Assembly (NCBI RefSeq): GCF_000002865.3
Contig: NW_001865041.1
Location: forward strand, 687,795 to 726,127
Length of the DNA: 38,333 nt
Direction: 5' to 3'
Origin: Monosiga brevicollis MX1
Lineage: Eukaryota; Opisthokonta; Choanoflagellata; Craspedida; Salpingoecidae
Below the pieces are notes generated by a model, which had not been told where the DNA came from, searched no databases, and saw only the letters and a program-made list of their open reading frames with translations. Position 1 is the first letter of the stretch. Each line of letters begins with the position of its first letter. Shown here one piece after another: positions 1 to 10,271 of the stretch. Both the position numbers and the translations under genes were made by a program.

Positions 1-590
1 AGGAGTCTAACAGCCTGAGCACGGACGTGAGCCTGGAGGCGCGTGTGGCGACCGAGGAGACGGCTCGTGCGAGCGCCGATACCAGCTTGGACACGGAGAT
101 GAAGGCGCAGGATGCCAGCTTGGCGACGCGTCTGTCGGCCGAGGAGTCTAACAGCCTGAGCACGGACGTGAGCCTGGAGGCGCGTGTGGCGACCGAGGAG
201 ACGGCTCGTGCGAGCGCCGATACCAGCTTGGACACGGAGATGAAGGCGCAGGATGCCAGCTTGGCGACGCGTCTGTCGGCCGAGGAGTCTAACAGCCTGA
301 GCACGGACGTGAGCCTGGAGGCGCGTGTGGCGACCGAGGAGACGGCTCGTGCGAGCGCCGATACCAGCTTGGACACGGAGATGAAGGCGCAGGATGCCAG
401 CTTGGCGACGCGTCTGTCGGCCGAGGAGTCTAACAGCCTGAGCACGGACGTGAGCCTGGAGGCGCGTGTGGCGACCGAGGAGACGGCTCGTGCGAGCGCC
501 GATACCAGCTTGGACACGGAGATGAAGGCGCAGGATGCCAGCTTGGCGACGCGTCTGTCGGCCGAGGAGTCTAACAGCCTGAGCACGGAC
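1..590 (+). repeat. 141-bp coding tandem repeat, four complete identical copies plus a partial
   Basis: Complete copies start at 27, 168, 309 and 450. Bases 1-26 are the end of a fifth copy, so the array continues to the left. Copies look identical by eye, including third codon positions, which implies very recent expansion or homogenisation. The unit encodes 47 residues and keeps the reading frame. Copy number may be under- or over-assembled. Confidence 0.95.
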
Positions 591-3500
591 GTGAGCCTTC
601 AACTTCGTCTTTCAGGTGAAGAGAGTACTCGACTTTCTATTGATCTTCTTCTTTCTTCTGAAACCTCTTACCTTTACAGTTCTGATATTAGTCTTCAAGC
701 ACGTCTTTCTTCTGAAGAATCTCGTTCTGTACGTGACGATCTTAGTCTGCAAGTTCGTCTTTCACATGAAGAATCTCGGGCCTTTAGTTCTGATTTGAGC
801 CTTCAATCTCGACTTTCTTCTCAAGAGAGTGTTTCCGAGAGCAATGATATCAGTCTTGAAGATCGCCTTTCTTCAGAAGAGTCTCTTAGCATAAGCTCAG
901 ATCTGAGTTTGCAATCCCGTCTTTCTACGGAAGAGTCCCGGGGAATCAGCGATGATATTAGCTTGGAGGCTCGCATATCTGTCGAGTCATCCACGCGTTT
1001 TTCGATTGATGTTCTTCTATCATCGGAAGATTCTCGCTTGCTCAGTTCTGATGTGAGTCTACAATCCCGCCTGTCTGTTGAGGAGTCTCGTAGTCTTAGC
1101 ACGGATATGAGCCTTCATTCACGAATCTCAGTTGAAGAGTCGCAACGGGACACCTTCGATACCAGCTTGGACACGGAGATGAAGGCGCAGGATGCCAGTT
1201 TAACGACGCGTCTGTCGGCCGAGGAGTCGAACAGCCTGAGCACGGACGTGAGCCTGGAGACACGGCTCTCTGTCGAGACATCTCGGGGTGTGAGCAGCGA
1301 CGTGAGCCTAGAATCGCGACTCTCTGTTGAGGAATCTCGCGGTGTGAGTGATGACTTGAGCCTCGAATCTCGCCTTGCATCGGAGGAGCTTCGAGGGCAG
1401 AGTACCGATATGAGCCTGCAGACGCGCTTGTCGACTGAGGAGTCAAACAGCCTGAGCACGGATGTGAGCTTGGAGTCGCGGCTCTCTGTCGAGACATCTC
1501 GGGGTGTGAGCAGCGACGTGAGCCTAGAATCGCGACTCTCTGTTGAGGAATCGCGCGGTGTGAGTGATGACTTGAGCCTCGAAGCTCAGCTCACAGCAAT
1601 CGAGGCAACGGCTGCCAGCAGCGACGTGAGTCTTGAAGAGCGCTTGTCTCTGGAAGAGTCGCATGGCGTGAGCCTCGATGTGAGCCTGGAATCACGCCTT
1701 TCCCTTGAGGAGTCCCGTGGCGTCAGCAATGACGTGAGTCTGGAAATTCGTCTTTTGGGTGCGGAAGGCGACATCTCAACTGAAGTATATCGCGCCGATA
1801 GTGGCGAGTACAGTCTCGAGACAGATTTGTCCTCCTCAGAGGATGAGATTTCACGAATTAATGTTCGTGTGCTTGGCAACGCCAACCTTATTGCAACTCT
1901 ACGCTCGGATGTTTCTGCTCTAACAAATGCAACAGAAGAAGCTTTTATCTCGTCGGATGAGGTCGTTTCCACTTTGCAGGCTGTCTTGACCGCCAGTGTG
2001 GCCTCTGCTGTCAGCGATGCCGAGTCACGAGATTTATCTCTTGAGGTGGCTCTGCAAGCAGAATCGACAAGCCGCGTGAGCAGCATGCTGAGCTTGGAAG
2101 ATGCACTTGGTGACGAGGTGTCCGTTTTGGGAGCGGTGATTGGTGGGCTGAACACGGTTGTGAAGCAACATGAATCAGCCCGTTTATCAGCAGATCTCTC
2201 GCTGGCCAGCCTTATTGATTCCGTCAATGCGTCATTATCAGAGGAAGTAGCGCGAGCCCTTTTGGTTGAGGATCAACTAAGCTCTGAAGTGAGCTCAGAG
2301 GCCTCACGGGCCTTGATCGCAGAGGATGCTTTATCTGCAACAATTTCGAGTGAAGCAAGTAAATTGCAGGCTTCAATCGGTGGGTTGAACTTTGTACTCA
2401 AGGGTTTGGATGGGGATTTGGCCAGTGAAGTCTCGCGCGCGGGTTCCGCTGAGGCCTCGTTGACTTCACGGGCCTCCAGCGTTGAAGCCAACATGGCTGC
2501 CGAATTCTCGTCTTTGGAGAGTGTCGACGTTGACAACATTGATCGCATTGCGGTTTTGGAGACAGAGGTGTTCGGTCGAGCAGTACTGTTAGATCTTCAG
2601 CCCGATGTAACCTGTCACGTTGACAACTGCACGGTGGCCACCTTCCGAGCCTGTGCGACTCAAGCGCGGGCGGACGTGACGCTAAACTCGATGACGAAGC
2701 GAGTGCGGAGCTACATGCAAACACCCGATGACTGGGAGGTTACTGTTCGAGGCACAGAAGTGGATTCGGATTCGATCGACGTGGTTTCCATTTATTTCAC
2801 ACCAGTCATCTTCAATTCCTCCCTGGTCTCAGAGGTTTGCATTGACATGGAAGTCTACTTGCTAGATGCTGCTCCATCAAGCCGGCGGCGGCGTGCTGTG
2901 GTCTCCGCCAGTGATTACCAGAGTGCATTGAATAGTCAGCTGACAAGCCCCAGCTCGCCAGATGTGAACCAGCTGGCTTTTGATCCGAATGTGTTCTCAA
3001 ACGAGACAGATTTGACGCTGCGTGTCGAAGCTTTGGAGCTTGAGTTGGCCTTGCTGCGGCAGGAAGCCTACAATCGAGTGGCCGCACAAAATGAAACTCA
3101 AAGTGATGCCCTGGCCTCGGCTTCCAAATCGCTGGCCTCGCAGTTTGACGATGCCAATAACTTGGCAAATATCGCACTCATTCTGGGCTGCATCAATGTT
3201 GGACTCGTCCTGCTTTTGGGCATGGTGCTTTTCTTCATAATCCGGCAGCGCAAGGAAGCCTCAAAAGCTGAGCCGGAAGAATTGCGTACTGGAGCTTCAG
3301 CATATCGACGCTCTCAATCACATCAAGAAGAGGTTCACCCGGTCAACACGATGCATCCGGTGTTCAATTGGAGCCCGGTGGCGGACGGAAGCACGACGCC
3401 TGTTCACAAGTGGGCCGAGGATTTTGAGGAGGACGATATTCAGGTCGGAAAAGAATATGTCAATCCACTGCATGAACCGCAGACCTCGGATGATGAGATT

Positions 3501-4010
3501 GTTACACGTCGAAGCACCAATCCAGTCCAGTCACGCAATGCATTGATGAATGACACCATTTCAGACCTCATTGCTTCCCAAGGTATGCAGAACAGCGATG
3601 GTAGTTTTCAGACTGTAGACTTGGATGACGTAGCCAGTCCGAATGGAGCTGCTTATCGACGCAGCCGCGGCTCCTACATTGACATGGAAGGTTTTGATGC
3701 AGTGCGTTCAGAGTTGGTGCTCCCGCGTGTGGACGAGCTCTATGAGTCAGAGGATCGAGGCAATTTGGGGCACCCGGATGGAGGCCCTTCCCACCAGCCT
3801 GATGTAAACGTTGCAGTTGATGAGAACGTTGCTGCTAGCTCACCAGCGATTGATGGCTCGGATATAACCATTGATCCACCTGCAACACCGGCTTTGCCTG
3901 CTCGTGGGGCGAATCTTGAACTAACGGAAGAGGATGCTGAATTTCAGCGAGTTATTGGCGCACTTCAGGGCACAGCCGCGAAGGAGCCATCTCCATCTGA
4001 GATGAATTGA
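1..4010 (+). CDS. Repeat-rich single-pass membrane protein, 3' part (5' end outside window)
   Basis: The frame is open from base 3 to the TGA at 4008-4010 with no intron visible, about 1335 codons, so the start lies upstream. The first ~590 codons are tandem repeats of an 18-residue unit (pattern SLxxRLSxEESxxxSxDV). They include four identical 47-residue blocks at 27-590 that read as 18+11+18 residues. A less repetitive, probably helical region follows, then a segment with five or so cysteines and NxS/T sites (about 2600-2860), then a polybasic SRRRRAV motif at 2880-2900. A hydrophobic segment at about 3165-3240 (ILGCINVGLVLLLGMVLFFI) is followed by RQRK, as expected of a stop-transfer sequence. 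The acidic, low-complexity tail of about 255 residues should be cytoplasmic. I infer a long extracellular stalk on a single-pass receptor or adhesion-like protein. I do not recognise the family and assign no function. Confidence 0.8.
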   Translation, partial: ESNSLSTDVSLEARVATEETARASADTSLDTEMKAQDASLATRLSAEESNSLSTDVSLEARVATEETARASADTSLDTEMKAQDASLATRLSAEESNSLSTDVSLEARVATEETARASADTSLDTEMKAQDASLATRLSAEESNSLSTDVSLEARVATEETARASADTSLDTEMKAQDASLATRLSAEESNSLSTDVSLQLRLSGEESTRLSIDLLLSSETSYLYSSDISLQARLSSEESRSVRDDLSLQVRLSHEESRAFSSDLSLQSRLSSQESVSESNDISLEDRLSSEESLSISSDLSLQSRLSTEESRGISDDISLEARISVESSTRFSIDVLLSSEDSRLLSSDVSLQSRLSVEESRSLSTDMSLHSRISVEESQRDTFDTSLDTEMKAQDASLTTRLSAEESNSLSTDVSLETRLSVETSRGVSSDVSLESRLSVEESRGVSDDLSLESRLASEELRGQSTDMSLQTRLSTEESNSLSTDVSLESRLSVETSRGVSSDVSLESRLSVEESRGVSDDLSLEAQLTAIEATAASSDVSLEERLSLEESHGVSLDVSLESRLSLEESRGVSNDVSLEIRLLGAEGDISTEVYRADSGEYSLETDLSSSEDEISRINVRVLGNANLIATLRSDVSALTNATEEAFISSDEVVSTLQAVLTASVASAVSDAESRDLSLEVALQAESTSRVSSMLSLEDALGDEVSVLGAVIGGLNTVVKQHESARLSADLSLASLIDSVNASLSEEVARALLVEDQLSSEVSSEASRALIAEDALSATISSEASKLQASIGGLNFVLKGLDGDLASEVSRAGSAEASLTSRASSVEANMAAEFSSLESVDVDNIDRIAVLETEVFGRAVLLDLQPDVTCHVDNCTVATFRACATQARADVTLNSMTKRVRSYMQTPDDWEVTVRGTEVDSDSIDVVSIYFTPVIFNSSLVSEVCIDMEVYLLDAAPSSRRRRAVVSASDYQSALNSQLTSPSSPDVNQLAFDPNVFSNETDLTLRVEALELELALLRQEAYNRVAAQNETQSDALASASKSLASQFDDANNLANIALILGCINVGLVLLLGMVLFFIIRQRKEASKAEPEELRTGASAYRRSQSHQEEVHPVNTMHPVFNWSPVADGSTTPVHKWAEDFEEDDIQVGKEYVNPLHEPQTSDDEIVTRRSTNPVQSRNALMNDTISDLIASQGMQNSDGSFQTVDLDDVASPNGAAYRRSRGSYIDMEGFDAVRSELVLPRVDELYESEDRGNLGHPDGGPSHQPDVNVAVDENVAASSPAIDGSDITIDPPATPALPARGANLELTEEDAEFQRVIGALQGTAAKEPSPSEMN
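1160..1590 (+). repeat. Diverged and re-duplicated repeat blocks within the membrane-protein gene
   Basis: Bases about 1160-1256 are near-identical to part of the 141-bp unit, although they are separated from the array by ~570 bp of diverged, more AT-rich 18-residue units. A second block of about 110 bp at 1261-1370 recurs almost unchanged at 1477-1586. Both keep the frame. Confidence 0.8.
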
Positions 4011-4672
4011 GTGCGAAACTGAGCCTGGTGACACGGTGCTCAACTGAAATCTGACCCTGAGCTAACCTTCTACAAGATACTGTATCGCCTTTGCATGCGA
4101 ACGAAGGATCATCTTGCAGCTTAACTTCATTCTTGTGTTTTGTTTGTTTGTTTGTTTTTGGCGTTTCATTTGCTTGAGTTTTCGTGACCTCTTGGCTCTG
4201 CACCTGCTGAGAGCCGTATGTGCCCAGTCAGTTATAGCTGCGTGCACATGCGTGCTTGCGTGTTGGTTGTCACTGTGAATGTGTGAGTTTGACCCCCCTC
4301 CCCTTGAGCGGGCCGATGATATTGATGATGCTGATGGCGTAATTGAGCTACAATGGTTTGACTGTGGAGAGTTGATCATATCGAAGCCTTGTGCGACATC
4401 AGCATTTCAAATTTCTTCCCTGCATAATCCAGCATTCCACTTGTCCAGTTTCCGTACAAGACGACAACATTCGCATGCCCATGAAATGAAAAAAAAAAAA
4501 AAAGTTGAAAATGTCAGACGTTTAATGCACTTGCATTGCATTCTTGTTTGTCAAGCAACTAACTGGAGGAGTTCAAGGGGACGGCATACCCGCAGGGGGG
4601 CGGGGAGGGCAGCGTAGGGCGGGTGATTGAACCTTGCCCTGCTCGAACTGGGCAGGCCGTGCAACCATTTTG
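4011..4672. other. Spacer between the membrane-protein gene and the SLC35C2-like gene
   Basis: This 662-bp same-strand spacer holds the 3' UTR of the upstream gene and the 5' region of the next. It contains a short TTTG run near 4137-4155 and an A tract at about 4489-4502. No convincing coding frame, structural RNA or canonical AATAAA was seen. Confidence 0.6.
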
Positions 4673-6737
4673 ATGGAGGGCAATGGAGATGCACAAGCCT
4701 TGTTCTTCACCTTGGTGCTGATCGCCTCTTGGTATATCTTCTCCATTGGGTACGAGTCACGTGAATTCGGAAAATTGATGGCATGGGCTGAGCTTCAACG
4801 GAAAGAATTTGGGCGGCAGAGCTTACGTGCCGCTGGGGTCAGCGGCTTTCTAGACTCATGGAAAAACGCTCGCTTGAATGCTTGGTCACATAGGCTTACA
4901 TTTTACAACCAGTGGCTATTCGAGGTTGATAGCGGCAAACATTCCGGTATCGCTCGGGCGCTGTTGGACCGCATGGGCTGACCGGCACAATCGCTTGATT
5001 TTTTTACTGCTAGGGGTATGGCTTGGAGTTTCCCTTGACCATTACGGCCTGCCATGGCATGTGTACTAGCTTGATTGCCTTTGGCGCACGCCGCTATATC
5101 CATCGCCATGACATGGAGAGCATGCCACGCGTCTCTCTTCGCGATTGGATCTACAGTATCTCCCCAGCTGGTTCGTGACCCAATAGGCGACACTATGCTT
5201 GCGCTATCTGACCTGGCCCATGACTCAATGCCCCGGCTCTTGCCATGACCCTCAGGTGTCGCAGCAGCCCTGGATATTGGCACATCCAACATGAGCCTCG
5301 AGTTCATCAACATCACCCTGTACGGTTCTGATGAGCAGTGACCTCGCGTCTCCGGCACTCGAAACTCGTCGATTGATATTGCCTGTTTGCACATCGCGCG
5401 CGTAGTTATACTATGGTCAAAAGCACGGTGGTGATGTGGACGTTGCTTGCCGCATTTGCTTTCCGCTTGGAAAAACCGGTTTGTCGACTGAGCCAGCACT
5501 TGGTGGGAAGCAGGTCTAGGGGCAGGTCTTGATCTGTGACCCCATGAAATATTCTAGCATGAAGAAGGCTCACTCATTTTGTCAAACGTAAACCTGCCCT
5601 AGACGCGGGATCTATTGGTTGTGGTCGTCGCCATTTCACTCGGACTCATTCTATTTCGCGCAAAGGAAGGTGTTTCCTTTCATTCCATCGGCTTCTTCTT
5701 AGTATGTACATTCAAAGCTGGCTTCCAGACGCTCACACGGAGCTGGGAGCCGTCCATCGACTGGGCTTGATGTAACTTGAACAGGTTTTTGCAGAAGGGC
5801 CCAGGCTTAATTGGCTTCCCTGCTGCTGTGCATGGTAGATTTTGTGTGCATCCGTTATGGGGGGTCTACGTTGGGTCTTAACCCAACTTGTCATGCAGCG
5901 GGAAAAGGAGCGCCTCGGCACGTTGATCTATTGGGCGTGCTATTGGCATTTTGTTGTCTTTATTAGGCTAACACCGCACCTGTGGGGCGTGCTGGGTGAT
6001 GTGTCTCACAGGGTTGCGACACCCCATCGACACCATGGCTTTTGTTGCGCCTTGTATGGCAATCACGCTTGTGCCCTTTGCCATCATGTTTGAGGGTACG
6101 TGTTGACCAAAGCCAGGCAACCCTCAAAATGCCGCAGTACCTCAACCCATGTAATCACGCTCGCCACCTACGTCTGGTAGGGGCCAAACTCTTGCGCTCC
6201 CCTCTGCTCTTCTCGCAACTCTCGACGACGCTGGTGTCTTTGTTCTGGGTGGCCTTTGGTGCTGTGCTGGCCTTTGGCCTGACGCTGAGCGAGTTTTGGC
6301 TTGTTAAGCATACATCTGGGTGAGCAAGCGCCACGTGAAACGCAGTTGACAACGACTTGCTAGACTGGCTTGCCGCTTGGCCTCATGCGATACCCTTCGC
6401 CCTGCCTGCCAGGCTGACCCTGTCCGTGGCAGGCATTGCCAAGGAGATTTTTACCATCATGATAGCCGTCATTTGTGTACCAGGCAACCACCTCTCTACA
6501 GTCAACGTTTTAGGGCTACTCGTCTCGATTGCCGGCATTGCCTATTACAACATGATCAAACTCAAAAAGTGAGTGCCAACTGCCAACCAAACGACGTCTT
6601 GACTGCGATGACTTTGTGATTGTGTTCCATGGTCTTTGCATAGAAATGCCTCCACCACCTCGCCGCAAGGCCCTGCACCGAGCAAGCAGGGTTATGAGCC
6701 AGTAGCAGTGACTGAGACCGACATCGACCGACTTTAG
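4673..6737 (+). CDS. SLC35C2: SLC35C2-like nucleotide-sugar/triose-phosphate-type transporter
   Basis: Eleven exons: 4673-4749, 4894-4924, 5014-5170, 5256-5319, 5406-5478, 5603-5701, 5839-5917, 6012-6095, 6181-6319, 6413-6568, 6644-6737. They give 350 aa (human SLC35C2 365). Diagnostic segments run in family order: FSIGLTFYNQWLF in TM1, FPLTITACHG, ALDIGTSN, YTMVKST, MGGLRWVLTQ, HPIDTM, GAVLAFGLTLSEFWLV and LTLSVAGIAKEIF. About ten membrane helices are expected, in the early secretory pathway or Golgi. In animals SLC35C2 supports fucosylation of Notch-type proteins; the substrate here is not shown by sequence. The start is the first ATG before TM1. Intron 7 (5918-6011) must start with GC (gcacgt) to keep the conserved LGLRHPIDTM frame. 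Intron 2 uses a weak gttgat donor. The gene is convergent with ALG12. Confidence 0.93.
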
Positions 6738-7315
6738 TGAATAACAATTTGAGGCAACACGGCAATCATGCAAAAAATTAAATTTAAATTTAAACAAACC
6801 GCCCTTTGAACGTCTTGAAGATGTGGTATACGTGCAGCATGTTTCGGGGGCTTAAGTAGTTTCAACCCAGTCTAAACTCGGCACAGATCTGTTGTGGTCA
6901 GTCAAGTTGTTTCCGATTTTTGATTTTTGGCTGTATTTTTTCAACGCATCTGAAGCATCTGAGCGGTTTGTGGTCGTCAAAGAATAAAATTAAATTTTAT
7001 TTTTTTTGTGGCGTCATCAATGTTCTTATGATTGATTGGACAAGAGCTGGGAGCTGTTTGATAGCTTATACGGACCACGACGAGATCAATTAGACGTAGA
7101 CCTACAAACACTGCTAGGACCTCAATCTGGATTCAAAGCACGCACATGCACTGCAATACTGTGGAAGAAGAGCTTTAAATTTTGATTTTTTCGGATCAAC
7201 CTGCGGAAGAAAGTGGCAAGAAAGATGACCGCGGCTGGCCGCGATCTCGAGTAACCTTGTGGGCAGTCAAATTTACTGGGAAATGCGTTGCATTATGTAC
7301 AATTGTGGTACTGTT
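6738..7315. other. Convergent spacer between SLC35C2 and ALG12
   Basis: This 578-bp AT-rich spacer carries the 3' UTRs of both genes. It holds a palindromic poly(A) signal (separate entry) and another AT-rich self-complementary stretch near 6775-6798. No gene was seen. Confidence 0.6.
6983..7001. terminator. Overlapping bidirectional poly(A) signals
   Basis: AATAAA on the plus strand at 6983-6988 and AATAAA on the minus strand at 7001-6996 lie in one near-perfect AT palindrome. It sits 246 bp past the SLC35C2 stop and 315 bp past the ALG12 stop. The placement suits 3'-end formation for both genes; use is inferred. Confidence 0.5.
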
Positions 7316-10271
7316 TCAAAGACCAAGGGTGGAAACGCTTTTTGCAATCGCATTCGAGAAAACCCCTGCAAAGGCAATGTCCAGGAGGGCGAACGTGTCA
7401 AGATTATGATGGAAAGCCCTCACACTAACCCTATAACCAGCGGTGATGTGCACCGCATAGCAAAACTAGCCAAATGATCCTACCTTGATGGTATCGACGA
7501 TTGTATGATGCTGCTGGTATAGTGCAACATCTAGGGGAAAAAAAGCCACAGAGAAAGAGGGTGGGTTTCAAGGGTTAGTGGTAATGCACACAAGATGTAT
7601 CTTCGCGTGGGACATAAATGTACCATGTGCCTCAGCAATCAACCACTCAAATTGCTCTGGGCGGATCTGATCTGTCCATGATTCAACTTTGGAAAGGCTG
7701 TGCAGAGAGCGGCAAGGGAAATGCCGTCAGTCAAGTGCGACAAGAGATTGGCAGCGACCTAGTTGTGAGAACAAGGGAGCAAACACGCACTGAAGGGAAA
7801 GGTCATGCTCCAAAAATCGCGTGACGCCTGACTGCGCTGCCAAATTGCAGGCATGCAGGGTGGCGTTGGGCGTTTGGGCGTGTTGATGAAGCCAACGCAT
7901 GGCCTCACCTCCTGTGCAAAAACAAAACAAAACAAAACAAAAACAAAAAGCGTCAGCACAGCCGTCACAATTTGGCGGTAGCAGCATCATGGGCCAGTGA
8001 TGACGAAGCACCTGGGTAGTTGAGCATAGCTGCTCGCGAAAAGATCATGGCACAGCAAAGTCCTCCCAAGAGAGCGCCGATAACGATCAGTCGACCCAGC
8101 CACGAGAAGAGAGCGCCTCGTGCCCGAGGGCAGTCCCAGCTGTGATATCAACCAGAAATGAGAAAAAAGCACCATGCTTGCAGCGTTTTCCGAAAACAAG
8201 GATGTATCGTCCAGAGTGTGCCGTCACATTCGGCAAACAAGGCTCGCTACGCACAAGTCAGCCAAGCCAATGCCTGCGGCCACGTTTAACAGTGGCAGAA
8301 CGTAGATGACGAATCTCAGCTCCTGCATAGAAAAAATATCGACAACAGTTGGCAGACGATGTGTAAATAAAAGAGACAGATGAAGGGGTGAGTGCAGGAG
8401 AAACGTGGCTGGCAGCGAGGTCACCTTGTGAGGCAGAGCACTATAGAGGCCCAGGAAAGCCAGGCCACAGACGAGAATGGGACTATCGTCAAGCAGGAGC
8501 AGGTCGAGCAAAGCAAATGAGAGGGTTAGGCATTGAAAACTATGCCCGTGAAGCCGTGTTGAAATCTTTCAGGTGCGGAAGGTCTCTACACGTCACCACT
8601 GACCGGAAGCGAGAGCTTCGCCAGGCGCCCCACGCCACGAAAGGCAGACTAGCCCACAAATGTCGAGGCATGGGTGGTGAACAAAGGGTCATTCGATGCA
8701 AAACATTCTGGGCTAGGTGCGTCACGCAAAGGAACGCAACTTACGCTACGTTGAGACTGCGAGGCAGCACGGACAAGAAATACCAGCCGGGCGGCATAAC
8801 CTGGCACGTACAAGGCGTAGACGTGCCGGTGAGAGCAACGGCTCGAGCATGGCAATACAAGAACGAGAGCAGAAAAAACACGTGAGTCAGAAAGGAAAGA
8901 AAACATACGCCCCATTCGCTGCTTTTGTTGAGGACAGTGTTGAACCAAAGCACCTCGCCTTCCGGCCACAGCCAGCGGCCCCAGAACCACGAGTCGATGA
9001 CAGTGCTGAAGGCTGAAAAAGTATCCCCAGGGTTTGGTAAGCAAGATTCAGGGAAAGCAGGAGCATCCTCGCGGGGCAGGCGTATGATTGAAGATCAGGA
9101 CGCAGGAGAGCGCACCGATGGTTAAGAGGCCAGTAGGCAGTCCAACGCCCAACATGGTGGTAACGTTGAGGCGCCGTGTGAACAAGGCCAACAGGAAGAG
9201 GGGTCCAGCAAAAACAACAAGCTCTATCAAAATTACCACCAGCGCCCAAGATCAAGGCTGGCAAAATAGGAATCATGCCGGCAATGGTTGACGTTTATTC
9301 GTACCAGCTCGAAAGAGAGGGACGGCGAGGGCGATGATGGCGGTAAACTCGCGCCAACGGTTATCGATGGCGGCGGCCAGAGCAAAATTAGCTAAATGTT
9401 GGTAGGAATGGCGAACATGAGAGGGCGAACATGAGAGGGTATTTGCTAATTGATTCAGTTGTGAATGGCAGGGTGGGTGCAGGTCAACGGCCATGCTGGG
9501 ATTGAGAATTGTGGCGTACAGCAAATGAGCGCAAAGGTGTTGGGTAGGGTACGCGACATGTAAAAGGGGAGATGAAACTGAACGGCGGAGATCAAATTGA
9601 ATGCCAGGGCTGCGTTTCGCCCTAGGCGACGTTGCACAGCACGGCTCACGCTCACGTGTCCACACCAAACGAGGACGGCTAGGATTGCACGAGCTACGTG
9701 CGGCGAAGAAACAGGACATTGATTGTGCCATAAGAATGAAAGTGCGCTGCGAGTCCCAAATGAGAGTCGAGTAGAGCACCCGGAGACAAAGGACGTACCG
9801 GCAAGCTGTTGCGCAAAGCCATCAAGGCTAAAAATATAGTTGAAGAAGCTCAGCCAGGGTGCGACGAGCAAGGCGCCGGTAAACGTGCGCGGCACCACGC
9901 CTGGAAACTCATGATGGTCATACTGCGGGCGGTGGCAGTCATTGAGCGGGGGCTTGAAACTTGAGGCAGAGGGAGCTTGGATGATGCTTTCGCACACCAC
10001 AAACTACAACGTACTGCTGTCAGGTTGCGGCCATGGTGAACAATATCGTAGATGGCTTGTGTGTTGAAGCTCTCCTCGACCTAGGACGGCGCGAGCCAGG
10101 TAGCAAAACTTTGTGAGACAGAGTGCGTGGGTGCGTGCGTGCGTGGGTGCGTGCGTGGGGGTTGGTACAGTTTGAGATCAAAAACCCCACCTTGCTAAAA
10201 GGACAGATGTAGACGAGTAGCAACACCGTGATCAACACGATCAGCTCGCTCAGGCGCAGCAGAACCCCCAT
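7316..10271 (-). CDS. ALG12: ALG12, dolichyl-P-Man: Man7GlcNAc2-PP-dolichol alpha-1,6-mannosyltransferase
   Basis: This ER membrane GT-C glycosyltransferase adds the eighth mannose, alpha-1,6-linked, to the lipid-linked N-glycan precursor. Sixteen exons, 5' to 3': 10191-10271, 10015-10080, 9799-9922, 9520-9693, 9305-9391, 9116-9223, 8909-9012, 8745-8800, 8604-8648, 8425-8482, 8255-8322, 8012-8139, 7791-7911, 7624-7697, 7484-7530, 7316-7465; 496 aa (human 488). Landmarks: [10 protein letters not shown] with the loop acidic residues, [64 protein letters not shown] and NYPGGEAM. This is the ALG12 pattern rather than ALG9 or PIGB. The acceptor of exon 13 is preceded by a (TTTTG)n pyrimidine tract. 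The last exon is poorly conserved, so the exact C-terminus is uncertain. The gene diverges from SIN3. Confidence 0.93.

Noticed and set aside
1-590. CRISPR-like or bacterial trimeric-autotransporter stalk reading of the regular repeats
   Set aside because: The repeats are contiguous coding units without unique spacers, and the window is full of spliceosomal introns and animal-type genes.
1586-2227. Minus-strand open frames across the membrane-protein gene
   Set aside because: They are mirror frames of Ser/Glu-rich repeat codons and carry no independent signal.
4279-4617. 112-codon plus-strand frame in the first spacer
   Set aside because: It crosses a poly-A tract, has no conserved motif, and sits where the 3' UTR is expected.
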